From: Ichthyophis bannanicus
Taxonomy: Eukaryota; Chordata; Amphibia; Gymnophiona; Ichthyophiidae
Length of the DNA stretch: 64,000 bases
Direction: 5' to 3'
NCBI GenBank assembly: GCA_033557465.1
Contig: CM066043.1
Span: forward strand, 75,298,662 to 75,362,661
Position 1 is the stretch's first letter. Every line of letters begins with the position of its first letter. The notes under the pieces are model-generated. The model was not told the origin of the DNA. It did not search any database and saw only the letters and a list, made by a program, of their open reading frames with translations. This document shows positions 22,641-31,710 of the stretch, piece by piece. The translations under genes were made by a program, and so were the position numbers.

Positions 22641-23394
22641 TTCACTACATTTATCGTGTGCTAATTCTTTTTTCATATTTATTCTTATTTTAATATATTT
22701 TTAATATATTATTGTTTTATAAGTATTTCATTTTATTCGTATGTCTTAAGTTTGTTTAACATCTTACAATTTATAAACTTATATCTAAGTATTTCAATAT
22801 TACCTCATTTATAGATAGTTTTATATTTATTAGTATTATTATTATTATCATTAATTTTATTCCCCATTTTATCTATTTTTATGTATTTATTTATTTTCGG
22901 TACATTTGATGTTTTGTCTTTCATATATTATTTGTTCTAATTAGTGATTATATAGTTTTTCCTTTCATAGCCATTATATAGTGCTACGACTCAATTGTCT
23001 TTAAGAGACAACCTCATCAACTACGGCGCTATCAACATATAGTGCTTTTTACCAAATTGTCTTTATGAGACATCTCAACCTTTACAATACTGGTATGTTA
23101 CTATTCTATTATATTCATTCGTATATATATACTTTTATATATTTTACATATTTATTTAATGGCTTTATTATTATCATATTCATTTATTTGTTTAATATAC
23201 AATTTTACTTATGCTATCTATATTTATATATGTACAGAATTGTATTCATGTGTTTTATCAATTTGTGTTTATCTGCTTTTTACAATATCTTAGTCCTCTG
23301 TCTCGGCCCTCGTTTATTTAATTTAATTTAATTAGATGTTGATCAATTGATTTTAATCTAATTGTATTGATCTTATTATTATTTTATTATTTTA

Positions 23395-23722
23395 TTATTT
23401 TGTTTTATGTTTTTTTACTCTCTGCTTTGTCCTCTGGTTGGTTTAAACGTAACATTTATTTAAGTATTTGTTTAGATATAATATATTAGTCATTTTATTG
23501 TCCTAATATATTCTTTACACATTTATTTATTTGTTTTTAATTTATACATCATATTATTTATTGGATTTATATGTTGTATATACATTGTTTTAACATTGTT
23601 TGTTTTAACCCATGGTAGCTGTATGTCCCCCGAAGAAGGCGTAAGCCGAAACGCGTAGGGATCATCTTCAATAAAGCAGTCTGGTCCAAACCTTCTTCCG
23701 TCTCTTGCTTCGTTTGTTCCCC
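23395..23722 (+). repeat. Right inverted arm (pLTR-like)
   Basis: This arm includes GTTTGTTTTAACCCATGGTA, the hammerhead-like motif at 23625-23662 and CAATAAAGCAGTCTGGTCC. It is followed by 39 bases not present in the left arm, then the target duplication. Confidence 0.85.
23625..23662 (+). ncRNA. Hammerhead-ribozyme-like motif, right arm
   Basis: Stem I can form between GUCCC (23625-23629) and GGGAU (23658-23662). The core reads CCGAAGA in place of CUGANGA, stem II is GGC-GUAA-GCC, then GAA, then a two-base-pair stem III ACGCGU, and a GUA cleavage triplet. Two departures weaken it: C for U at core position 4 and one extra A between the core and stem II. Penelope-like elements carry minimal hammerheads of this layout in their pLTRs. 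This one is probably a weakened or inactive version. Confidence 0.45.
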
Positions 23723-23777
23723 TGTGTATCTGCAAGAGCTACGCTCCTCCTTTGTTTCTCTAGCAGAGATCCGAGAG

Positions 23778-24482
23778 AAATCATTTTGAATTTCTCCTTG
23801 ACAAGGAATTTGTTCAATTCTGAGGTCTAAGATAGATCTGTAACCCCCTGTTTTCTTTGGGATAAGGAAATAAGAGGAATAGAACCCTGTACCCTGCTGA
23901 TGAAAGGGTACTTCTTCTACTGCCCCTTGGGCAAGAAGGATAGTGACCTCCTGACCTAACAGGTTGATGAGAGAGGTCGGAGAATTGAACTGCTTTACTA
24001 TTGTGTGAGGGGGCATGCTTGAAAAATGAAGCTTATACCCCTCCTTTATGATGGAGAGTGTCCAATGCTCTGCTGTTATTTGCCCCCATCTGGGGGCAAA
24101 ATGACATAACCTTCCTGGAATGGTGGAAGGCTCTGGTCCCCCGAGAACCAGGAAGGCTAAGTTCTCTAGATGAGAGTCAAAGGCCCTGTGGAGGCTGAGC
24201 CTGCTGGGCTGGTGGAGGCCTAGCAGCCTTTGCTTTCTTCTGTTGGGGTGGTTGCTGACCTTTCCTGGCAAGCTGACCTGCAGAACGTCCCTGCTGAACA
24301 TAAGCAGGATAAAATCTTTTCTTTTTAGAAAAGAAAGGTCTCTTGAACAATTTCTTTCTAGCAGGATCAGCAGTGGACTTGGATAATCTATCCAAGGTGG
24401 AATTTTCAGCATCCATTTCATTGTCCTTTTCCTGCCAATCTTTACCAAACAGGTTCTCACCAGTACAAGGGATATTTCTCAA
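23778..24482 (-). pseudogene. DIRS-like RT N-terminal part, broken
   Basis: The minus-strand frame has GYKLHF, GAVEEVPFHQQGTGFYSSYF and LIPKKTGGYRSILDLR, the fingers region of DIRS reverse transcriptases. The next expected part, near KEKFKM, is cut by the Penelope-like insertion. Upstream is a Gln/Lys/Ala/Pro-rich linker (AKAARPPPAQQAQPPQ) that joins the gag-like protein region to RT, so a frameshift or ribosomal recoding may separate them. Confidence 0.8.
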
Positions 24483-24521
24483 TTTGTCTTGTACCCAGAG
24501 CTCTAGATCAGATGCCGGGAG

Positions 24522-25979
24522 TCAAGCAATTCTACGTGCCCCTATGGCAATAGCCGAGGTTCTGCTTATGCACTCAAAGCAGTCAAAGGCTGCACGGTTG
24601 GAAAATTTAGAAACATCTTGGGCATGTTTGACCAAAGTGAGAAAATCCTGTCTTTTATCCTCAGGAAGAAAAGGACTTAAAGCCTCTAAATCATCTGAGA
24701 CCTCCTTCAGGAACATTCCCATGTAGAGACTATAGGAACTGATCCTGGCAGAAAGCATGGAAGCTTGGAAGACACGACGTCCAAAAGCATCCAGGGTTCT
24801 GCACTCACGTCCTGGAGGATTAGAGGCATGCCTCTTTGCACTCTTGATCCTTCTCATAGCTGACTCCACTACAATAGAGTGGTGAGGAAGCTGAGTCTTT
24901 TGGAAACCAGGACAAGGAGGGACTCGATACATAGTATCCAGTCTGCGAGAATGAGGAGAGGTGGTAAGAGGTGTCTCCCACATCCTTAACATGAGATCAT
25001 ATAAAATCTCATGAATGGGCAAGGTAGCTGCCTCCTTAGGAGTTGTAGGATATTGTAGAATTTCCAACTCCTTGGCCCTTGGCTCTGTTTCAGGGGCCAC
25101 AGTAAGGGACAGGCCCCGAGCCACCTCCCTGATAAAATCTTGGAAGGAAATATCCTCTGGAGGAGACATCCTGTGTTTAGGGGAGGACGACTCCTCTGGG
25201 AGAAGCATCGCTGCATCGACAGAACTGTCAGAATCTTCAGATTCTTCTGAGGACTCTAAGTATTGTCTGTCCGGATGCTCTTGAAGAGCCCGATACCCGT
25301 ACCGACCAAAGTCGGTACTGGGAGTAACCGGTACTGGGGTATTGGTACTGGCAAAGCAGACACCAATGCTGATGTCGATGCTATTGGTGCTGGTACCGGT
25401 GGAATTGTCTGTCGCGGTCCCGAGGGTATTGATACCACAAGGAAAGCCGCCAGACTGCGTTCCATAGCCAGAACTCTCTGGTCTATTGATGCTGCCAATG
25501 CCTGATGTCAGTACCGGAGGAGACCGCTGGTACCCCCAAGCATGGCACCAGTAGTTCTGCTGAGGTCGAGGCCTCGAGACATCCTGGAACCCCTATAATG
25601 CATTGGAAGCCGAAGCATCCCACCGGGGTAATTTTGCCAGTGCAGAATCCTTGAGGGCAACGCCAGAGGCATTTCGATGCTTAGAAGGAGATCTACCCTT
25701 TGAGGACTGGCTGGATTTATGTTTAGTTACCTGAGATCCACTGGAGGAAGAAGCAGCCCTGGAAGACGTCGATGCCACCGAAGCTGCATCAGAGGGAAAC
25801 AGGGTACTGAGCTTAGCAGCTTGGTTCTGCTGACCTCTTTTAGACATGGCGCAGGACATACAATCCGTGATGGAGTAGTCAGGACCTAAACATTTTAGAC
25901 ACCATTCATGGGTGTCAGTGACTGAAATGGTACCGCCCCACTTGGTGCACTTTTTGAAACCTGAGGCAGGTTTCTCCAT
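24522..25979 (-). pseudogene. DIRS-like gag gene, broken
   Basis: The start frame (25979-25593) begins MEKPASGFKKCTKWGG. It holds a Cys/His cluster: C at residues 9 and, downstream, HEWCLKCLG and DCMSC, which may bind zinc. A Ser-rich stretch follows. After a frame break, 25498-25256 and 25208-24522 contain the VPV/PVP repeats, MWETPLTTSPHSRRL, PGFQKTQLPHHS, VVESAMRR, RTLDAFGRR and SMLSARISSY. The latter blocks are shared with the element at 7995-8445. It is presumably the structural protein of the element. Confidence 0.65.
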
Positions 25980-26376
25980 GGTAAGGAAATGTTTTTGGGC
26001 CTAAGGCCCAAAAAGGCACATGCACCTGATGAAAAAAAAAAAATATATATATATATTTTTATTTTTTTTTTTTACAGAAATAAGAGAAAAAAATGGCGGT
26101 ATCAGTAGAGCGTCGAGGAAGGCAGACGTGACCACAAAAACGAAAGAAATAAAAAAAGAATAATTCTGCGGTGACAGGAACACGAACCTGCTGGCTCCGC
26201 GGAAAAAGAAGAACTGGAGAGAAGCAGTTGGGAAAGGCGGGAAGGCAGCACGCAGGTGCTGTGGGATGCTCCCAAAAACTTTCTAATTGGATGCTGGGGA
26301 GTGTTCCCACGCAGGCTCCGTCGGTACTGACGATACCCATATGTGATGACTACATTCCTGCTTGTTCCTGGAGCTA

Positions 26377-26825
26377 TCCCTTCTCTCTCATAACCCAAAT
26401 CTACCTCTTTTTCTCCCTATCCCCTCCCCTCTCAATACAGCATAACCTCTCTCTCTCTCTCTCTGTTCCCCCCTTCCCCCATGACAAAAATACCATGTGG
26501 CACCATCTCTGGCATCTTTTTTGTCTCCAAATCAGCAACAGAAAGATCACATGGCACCCTATCTTCATCTTTATTTCTTTCTCTGAGGCAGCATGCAGCA
26601 GCCAGGGCTCCCTGTACCATTTACTTCCGGTACACAGTTCCATGGCTCTGTGCCCTGGAAGTGAAGGCTACAGCCGTGCTGGCTGCTGTTGCTGACTTAC
26701 AGAAAGAAAGATGAAGGTGGGGTTGGTGCTGCAGAATGCCACGATCTTTCTGTTGCTGGAGCTGCATGAACAGTCTGTTGTGCCAGCCCTAGACCTGCTG
26801 CCTGAGTCAGAACTTATTCTAGCAG
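26377..26825. other. C/T-rich continuation of arm 2, then unannotated
   Basis: C/T-rich sequence with a CTCTCTCTCTCTCTCT run near 26443 continues the repeat interrupted by the DIRS-like element. The rest, to about 26825, has no recognised feature. The open frames on both strands overlap and lack motifs. Confidence 0.45.
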
Positions 26826-27324
26826 GACAGCCTCACTCTCGATCATTAGGCATGTAGATAGATGGGTGGCTGGTGGACATGAGGATCGCCTGGTAACATG
26901 CCTGCCTGGTGCGAAGGTAGCGGACCTCACGCGCCACCTAGATAAGGTCTTAGATAGTGCTGGGGAGGAGTCTGCTGTCTTGGTACATGTCGGTACCAAT
27001 GACATAGGAAAATGTGGTAGGGAGGTTCTGGAGGCTAAATTTAGGCTTTTAGGTAGGAAGTTGAAATCCAGAACTTCCAGGGTAGCATTCTCCGAAATGC
27101 TTCCTGTTCCACGCGCAGGACCCAAAAGGCAGGCAGAGCTCCGGAGTCTCAATGCGTGGATGAGACAATGGTGCAGAGATGAGGGTTTTGGATTTGTTAG
27201 GAACTGGGGAACATTCTGGGGAAAGGAGGGGCTCTTCCGAAGGGATGGGCTTCACCTTAACCGGGATGGAACCAGGCTGCTGGCATTAACCTTTAAAAAG
27301 GAGATAGAGCAGCTTTTAAACTAG
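26821..27324 (+). pseudogene. CR1 ORF1 C-terminal SGNH-esterase domain, 5'-truncated
   Basis: An open frame carries SIIRHVD (block I, its GDS start lost or cut), VHVGTNDIGK (block III GTND), LRSLNAWMRQWCRDEGFGF, and DGLHLNRDGTRLLA (block V DxxH). This is the SGNH-hydrolase-like domain known in CR1 ORF1 proteins. It is followed by a stop at 27324 and, 35 bp later, the start of ORF2. The catalytic Ser motif is not visible because the element is truncated just there, so no activity is expected. Confidence 0.8.
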
Positions 27325-27359
27325 ATATTAGGGGAAAGCCGACAGTCGCTCAAGAGCGG

Positions 27360-27942
27360 ATGGTTCAGAAGAATGTATCTTTGAAGGATACTACCAAAAG
27401 CAAAGAGGTTCCACAAAAGAGAAAAGTAGCCCAAATGCCCTCAAGTATGGAGCAGACTAAGCTTAAAGATCCCAAATTACCCATATCTAACAATAGCCAA
27501 ATTAATATGAGTAAAATACATTCTCTAAAATGCTTGTATGCAAATGCTAGATGTCTAAAAAATAAGATGGGAGAGTTAGAATATATAGCACTAAATGAAA
27601 GGTTAGATATGATTGGAATATCAGAGACATGGTGGAAGGAGGACCACCAGTGGGACACTGTGATACCTGGGTACAAACTATATCGTAATGATAGAGCTGA
27701 TCAAATTGGTGGAGGGGTTGCTCTCTATGTTAGAGAGTGCATTGAGTCAGAAAGGATTAAAGTTTTGCAGGAAACAAAATCTGCTGTAGAATCTATATGG
27801 ATTGAAATTCCATGTAAAAGGGGGAAGGCAATGGCAGTGGGGGTGTACTATTGAGCGCCTTGCCAGAATGACCAAATGGATGATGAAATGCTCAAAGAAA
27901 TCAAAGAAGCTAACAAAAGTTACAGTGCAGTAATAATAATGG
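27360..27942 (+). pseudogene. CR1 ORF2, endonuclease N-terminal part
   Basis: This is 164 codons from MVQKNVSLKDTTKSKEV to a TGA near 27854. It includes NARCLKNKMGELEYI, MIGISETWWKEDH, GYKLYRNDR and GGGVALYVRE of the apurinic endonuclease. The TGA replaces a CGA codon present in copy 1 (TATCGA to TATTGA), a CpG transition. Shortly after, near 27970, a deletion compared with copies 1 and 4 moves the frame. Confidence 0.85.
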
Positions 27943-30309
27943 GTGATTTCAACTACCCCGGTATCGACTGGGTCAGGACATGCTAGGGAGATAAAGTTCC
28001 TAGATGAAATAAATGACTGCTTCTTGGAGCAGCTGGTTCATGAACCGACCAGAGGGGAAGCCATATTAGACCTAGTACTTAGTGGAACATCAGATCTAGT
28101 GCAAGAGATAAGGTTGTTGGGGCCACTTGGCAATAGTGATCATAGCATGATTGCCTTTGATTTAATTAGTGGAGGAGGGATAGTAAGGAAATCCACAGTA
28201 CTACCTTTTAACTTTCGAAAGCGAAACTATGATAAAATGAGGAAAACAGTTAAGAAAAAACCAAAACGAGCAGTTGCAAAGGTTAAAGACGTACATCAGG
28301 CTTGGCTGTTGTTGAAAAATACTATCTTGGAAGCCCAGACCAGCTGTATTCCACGCTTTAAGAAAAGTGGAAGGAAGTCCAAAAAACTGCCAGCATGGTT
28401 TAAAGGTGAGGTCAGAGAGGCTGTTGCCAAAAAAGCATCTTTCAGGAAACGGAAAAAAGAGCCAAACGACAAAACCTGGAAACAGCACAAGCACTGGCAA
28501 GTCAAATGCAAGGCATTGATAAGGCAGGCAAAGGGAGAATTTGAGAAGAAGCTTGCTGCAGAAGCAAAAACGCGAAGTAAAGACCTTTTCAAGTATATTT
28601 GTAGCAAAAAACCTGTGAGAGAGTCAGTTGGTCCATTAGATGATAAAGGGGTTAAAGGGGCACTAAGAGGCGACAAGGCGATAGCGGAGAGATTGAATGA
28701 ATTCTTTGCTTCAGTCTTTACTGAGGAAGATGTAGGGATGTTACCCATGACTGAAGTGGTATTTAAAGGTGCGGAAGAATTGAAGGAAATATTGATACAT
28801 CGGGAAGATGTATTACAACTATTAGATAAACTGAAGAGTAGCAAATCACCTGGGCCGGATGGTATACATCCAAGGGTGTTGAAAGAACTGAAATACGAGA
28901 TTGCAGACCTGCTATTAGTAATCTGTGAACTATCATTAAAATCATCTCTAATACCTGAAGATTGGAGGATCGCCAATGTAACACCAATTTTTAAAAAGGG
29001 TTCCAGGGGTGATCCGGGAAACTACAGACCGGTGAGCCCGACATCAGTACCGGGAAAAATGGTAGAAACCATCATAAAGAATAAAATTACTCAGCATGTA
29101 GATAGTCATGACCTAATGGGAGACAGCCAACATGGCTTTAGACAAGGAAGATCTTGTCTTACTAATCTGTTATGTTTTTTTGAAGGAGTGAATAATCAGG
29201 TGGACAAAGGTGAGTCAGTTGATATTGTGTATCTGGACTTTCAGAAAGCCTTTGACAAGGTCCCTCATCAGAGACTTTTGGCAAAACTAAAGAGTCATGG
29301 GATAGGAGACAGTGTACTATTGTGGATCAGGAACTGGTTAAAAGATAGAAAGCAGAGGGTAGGGCTAAGTGGCCAATTTTCCCAATGGAGAAAGGTGAAT
29401 AGTGGTGTACCCCAGGGATCTGTGCTGGGTCTTCTGCTTTTTGACATATTCGTAAATGACCTGGAAAGTGGAATAACGAGTGAGGTTATCAAATTTGCAG
29501 ATGACACAAAACTATTTAAAGTTGTTAAAACCCAAGAGGATTGTGGAAAATTGCAAGAGGATCTTGATAAATTGGAAGACTGGGCATCAAAGTGGCAGAT
29601 GAAATTTAATATGGACAAGTGCAAGGTTATGCACCTAGGGAAGAACAACCCAAACTATGGTTACACAATGCAAGGTTCCACATTAGGAACCACCACCCAG
29701 GAAAAAGATTTAGGCGTCATTGTGGATACCATGTTAAAACCCTTGGCCCAGTGTGCAGCGGCGGCCAAGAGAGCAAATAGAATGCTAGGTATGATAAGGA
29801 AAGGAATGGAAAATAAAACAAAAGATATTATAATGCCTCTATATCATTCCATGGTGAGACCGCACCTTGAATATTGTGTGCAATTCTGGTCGCCGTATCT
29901 TAAAAAGGATATAGCGATTTTAGAAGAGGTTCAGAGAAGAGCCACCAAAATGGTAAAGGGGATGGAAGGATACTCCTATGAAGAAAGGCTAAAAAGGTTA
30001 GGGCTCTTTAACCTGGAAAAGAGACGGCTGAGGGGAGATATGATAGAAGTCTATAAATTAATGAACGGAGTGGAACGGGTAAAGGTAGATCGATTGTTTA
30101 CCTTATCAGAATATAGAAAGACTAGGGGACATGCAATGAAGCTACAGGGTAAACTATTTAAGACTAATAAAAGAAAATATTTTTTCACTCAACGTGTAAT
30201 CAAACTCTGGAATTTGTTACCAGAGGATGTAGTAAAGGCTGTTAGTGTAGCTGGGTTTAAAAAAGGTTTGGACAAGTTCCTGGAGGAAAGGTCCATAAAC
30301 CATTATTAA
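27943..30309 (+). CDS. CR1 ORF2, 788-codon open segment (endonuclease end plus reverse transcriptase)
   Basis: From residue 20 the protein follows CR1 ORF2. It has GNSDHSMI (catalytic SDH, near residue 65), a basic linker, SKSPGPDGIHPRVLK and GNYRPVS, HGFRQGRSCLTNLL, YLDFQKAFDKVPHQ (RT motif A), PQGSVLG, and FADDTKLF with the catalytic Asp pair at residues 520-521. The C-terminus has [21 protein letters not shown] and WNLLPEDVV. The first residues are a frameshift artefact. The enzyme would nick target DNA and copy CR1 RNA. It lacks the N-terminal endonuclease half in frame, so it is annotated as an open but incomplete segment. Confidence 0.8.
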   Translation: MISTTPVSTGSGHAREIKFLDEINDCFLEQLVHEPTRGEAILDLVLSGTSDLVQEIRLLGPLGNSDHSMIAFDLISGGGIVRKSTVLPFNFRKRNYDKMRKTVKKKPKRAVAKVKDVHQAWLLLKNTILEAQTSCIPRFKKSGRKSKKLPAWFKGEVREAVAKKASFRKRKKEPNDKTWKQHKHWQVKCKALIRQAKGEFEKKLAAEAKTRSKDLFKYICSKKPVRESVGPLDDKGVKGALRGDKAIAERLNEFFASVFTEEDVGMLPMTEVVFKGAEELKEILIHREDVLQLLDKLKSSKSPGPDGIHPRVLKELKYEIADLLLVICELSLKSSLIPEDWRIANVTPIFKKGSRGDPGNYRPVSPTSVPGKMVETIIKNKITQHVDSHDLMGDSQHGFRQGRSCLTNLLCFFEGVNNQVDKGESVDIVYLDFQKAFDKVPHQRLLAKLKSHGIGDSVLLWIRNWLKDRKQRVGLSGQFSQWRKVNSGVPQGSVLGLLLFDIFVNDLESGITSEVIKFADDTKLFKVVKTQEDCGKLQEDLDKLEDWASKWQMKFNMDKCKVMHLGKNNPNYGYTMQGSTLGTTTQEKDLGVIVDTMLKPLAQCAAAAKRANRMLGMIRKGMENKTKDIIMPLYHSMVRPHLEYCVQFWSPYLKKDIAILEEVQRRATKMVKGMEGYSYEERLKRLGLFNLEKRRLRGDMIEVYKLMNGVERVKVDRLFTLSEYRKTRGHAMKLQGKLFKTNKRKYFFTQRVIKLWNLLPEDVVKAVSVAGFKKGLDKFLEERSINHY

Positions 30310-30475
30310 GAAGGGACCCAGGATATCAATGCTTGACCCAGTACAAGCATTGTGGAACCTGTGTCTTTTGGGGAAACTGCTAGGTACATATGACCTAGAT
30401 TGGCCACTGTTGGAAACAGGATACTGGGCTTGATGGACCTTGGTTTGACCCAGTATGGCATATCTTATGTTCTTA

Positions 30476-30999
30476 CTCTTAAGAGTTGGTCTTCTTTTCT
30501 CCCATCTAATTTTAAAGTGCCCACCTAAGTCTCAGTCCCACCTCTCCCCCATCTCTATATCTCCCGTATCTATTATCCTGTCTCCTACATTCTTCCCAAC
30601 TCAACAAGCTACTTCTCTGATTTTCGTTGACCCTGCCATTCCTCCTTTTTACCCCATCATCTGTTCTTAGGCCCCTCCCTCTCACCTTTCCTCTGTATAA
30701 CCTTGTTTCTTCCCTTTCGTACAAAATATCCGTCCCCCTCTCTATCCTCCCTCCCCCCGATTATGCTTCTTTTTCTTCACCCTGACCCTCATCGCTTGGT
30801 CCCCCTTCTAGTTCCCTCCTTCCCCCTCAGCCCCAGTCCTCCTGCACTCCCAGTATGATCTCCCCTCCAGTCTCCCTATCGCCTAACATTAGCCCAGGGC
30901 CTGTCCTAGCTCTCCATCTGCTTCCAGCTTCTGCCGGTCAGCCCATCACACCACACCCCAGCACTCAAACCCATCCCCTCATCTTTTCCTCTACCGACC
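30476..30999. other. C/T-rich non-coding stretch
   Basis: It is mostly CCTCCC and TCTCC-type sequence. It may be related to the pyrimidine-rich repeat seen at 15.2 and 26.4 kb. No credible gene. It leads into the CpG-rich upstream region of the lectin exon. Confidence 0.45.
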
Positions 31000-31266
31000 G
31001 CAGCCTGCCACTATGCTAAGTTGCAGCCGCGGGGACTGCGGAGTCTCTAAAACCAGGAACGATAGGACGGTGCTTCGGTTTCACTTTTAGATTGTCCCCT
31101 TCACAGCACAGACACGGGAAGAAGGGAAATCGCTTCGGGTCCCACAGGCTCCCTCTTAAGCAAGCGGGGCAACATTCTCGCAGCTGCACAGGGCCGGCGC
31201 TGCCTGTGGTTCACTGTGAGAAAGGGAAAGTGTAACGGGAGCGCAGTGGCGCATATAGAAGAGGGC

Positions 31267-31299
31267 ATGGTGTTAACGTTTCCTGGCGCGTTATTCTAG
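31267..31299 (+). other. Upstream short reading frame 1 (10 codons)
   Basis: ATG at 31267 and TAG ending at 31299, upstream of the lectin start, if the transcript includes it. Confidence 0.3.
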
Positions 31300-31401
31300 A
31301 AACGGGACCGATCCTTGCAATAGAAGCGGTCTATCTGCTTTTCTGTACAAGACGTTTTGCTCGGACTTGCTGCTCTTGCAGGGACACGAAGGCTCCTGCT
31401 G

Positions 31402-31434
31402 ATGGCCAGGGGCTGCCTGGTCCTTGGGCATTAA
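31402..31434 (+). other. Upstream short reading frame 2 (10 codons)
   Basis: ATG at 31402 in a good context (CTGATGG) and TAA ending at 31434, 110 bp before the lectin ATG. It could reduce translation of the main frame. Confidence 0.35.
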
Positions 31435-31544
31435 GGTACTCCTTCTCCTCCCTGAATCCGGCTCGGGACTTGGCACTGGAGGAGGCGTCACGCCAACGGG
31501 GAGCCCGGGCTTGCAGTTGTGCAATCGGTTCCTGACCGGAGGCC

Positions 31545-31704
31545 ATGGATCGCTTCCTGACCGTCTGCTTCGTCCTGCTTCCCCTGCACACGTCCCTGGC
31601 AGAGGACCCAGCAGCTCATCGCAGGTTTGAATACAAACTGAGCTTCAAGGGCCCTCATCTCGCACTTCCAAATGGGGATATACCCTTTTGGGACCACTAT
31701 GGAG
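31545..31704 (+). CDS. LMAN1L: Exon 1 of lectin, mannose-binding 1-like (ERGIC-53-like)
   Basis: The exon encodes 53 full codons plus one base. Residues 1-19 form a signal peptide (MDRFLTVCFVLLPLHTSLA) with likely cleavage before EDP. RRFEYKLSFKGPHLALP and IPFWDHYG follow, the start of the L-type lectin domain. RRFEYK.SFKGP is characteristic of ERGIC-53/LMAN1. The LSFKGP.LALP form and IPFW fit LMAN1L better than LMAN1, from my memory of the families. The start ATG has context GGCCATGG. The exon ends at GGAG followed by GTAAGA, phase 1. Proteins of this family are type I membrane receptors cycling between ER and Golgi. The rest of the gene is not seen in the window. Confidence 0.75.
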
Positions 31705-31710
31705 GTAAGA
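31705..31710 (+). other. Splice donor of intron 1
   Basis: The sequence GGAG/GTAAGA is a strong match to the vertebrate donor consensus. The codon is split after its first base (phase 1), which fits the Gly-Asp junction of mammalian LMAN1L. Confidence 0.75.

Larger units (their letters stand above)
20654..23761 (+). mobile_element. Penelope-like (PLE-type) non-autonomous insertion
   Basis: The insertion splits the RT gene and is flanked by a 16-bp duplication AGCAGAGATCCGAGAG (20638-20653 and 23762-23777). The two ends are inverted repeats of about 330 bp, nearly identical. Each carries CCGAAACGCGTAGGGATC, a sequence typical of hammerhead-bearing pLTRs of Penelope-like elements. The right end has 39 further bases. 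The interior is about 75% A/T by impression, with no long open frame and no recognisable RT or GIY-YIG domain, so it would depend on enzymes from elsewhere. Internal tandem duplications are present. Classification rests on structure only. Confidence 0.6.
15955..26376 (-). mobile_element. DIRS-like element, near full length with nested insertions
   Basis: Minus-strand order is 5' inverted terminal repeat (26376-26205), gag-like gene (25979-24522), RT/RNase H (24482-23778, then 20592-19117), tyrosine recombinase (19172-17950), internal complementary region (about 16318-16218) and 3' terminal repeat (16130-15957). Removing the Penelope-like insertion (20654-23761) and the basic-ORF segment (about 16460-17940) leaves about 5.8 kb, a plausible DIRS size. 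DIRS elements use a tyrosine recombinase and integrate without target-site duplications; none is seen here. No methyltransferase domain was recognised. All genes are broken. Confidence 0.85.
26826..30475 (+). mobile_element. CR1-A copy 2, 5'-truncated, youngest looking
   Basis: It begins inside ORF1 (esterase domain), includes ORF2 and ends with GACCCAGTATGGCATATCTTATGTTCTTA. CR1 elements move by target-primed reverse transcription and are usually 5'-truncated, as here. The copy has only two serious lesions in ORF2 by comparison with sister copies, so it is the best preserved of the four CR1-A copies in the window. Confidence 0.92.
31000..31544 (+). promoter_or_regulatory. CpG-rich promoter and 5' leader of the lectin gene
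   Basis: CpG dinucleotides become frequent (GCAGCCGCGGGGACTGCGGA, GCCGGCGCTGCC, TTCCTGGCGCGTTATTC). A CATATAGAAG lies near 31251, which might act as a weak TATA. Two short upstream reading frames precede the main ATG. The transcription start cannot be placed from sequence alone. Confidence 0.5.

Noticed and set aside
28296..28976. 226-codon minus-strand frame
   Set aside because: Antisense shadow of CR1 ORF2. The equivalent frame recurs in other CR1 copies for the same reason.
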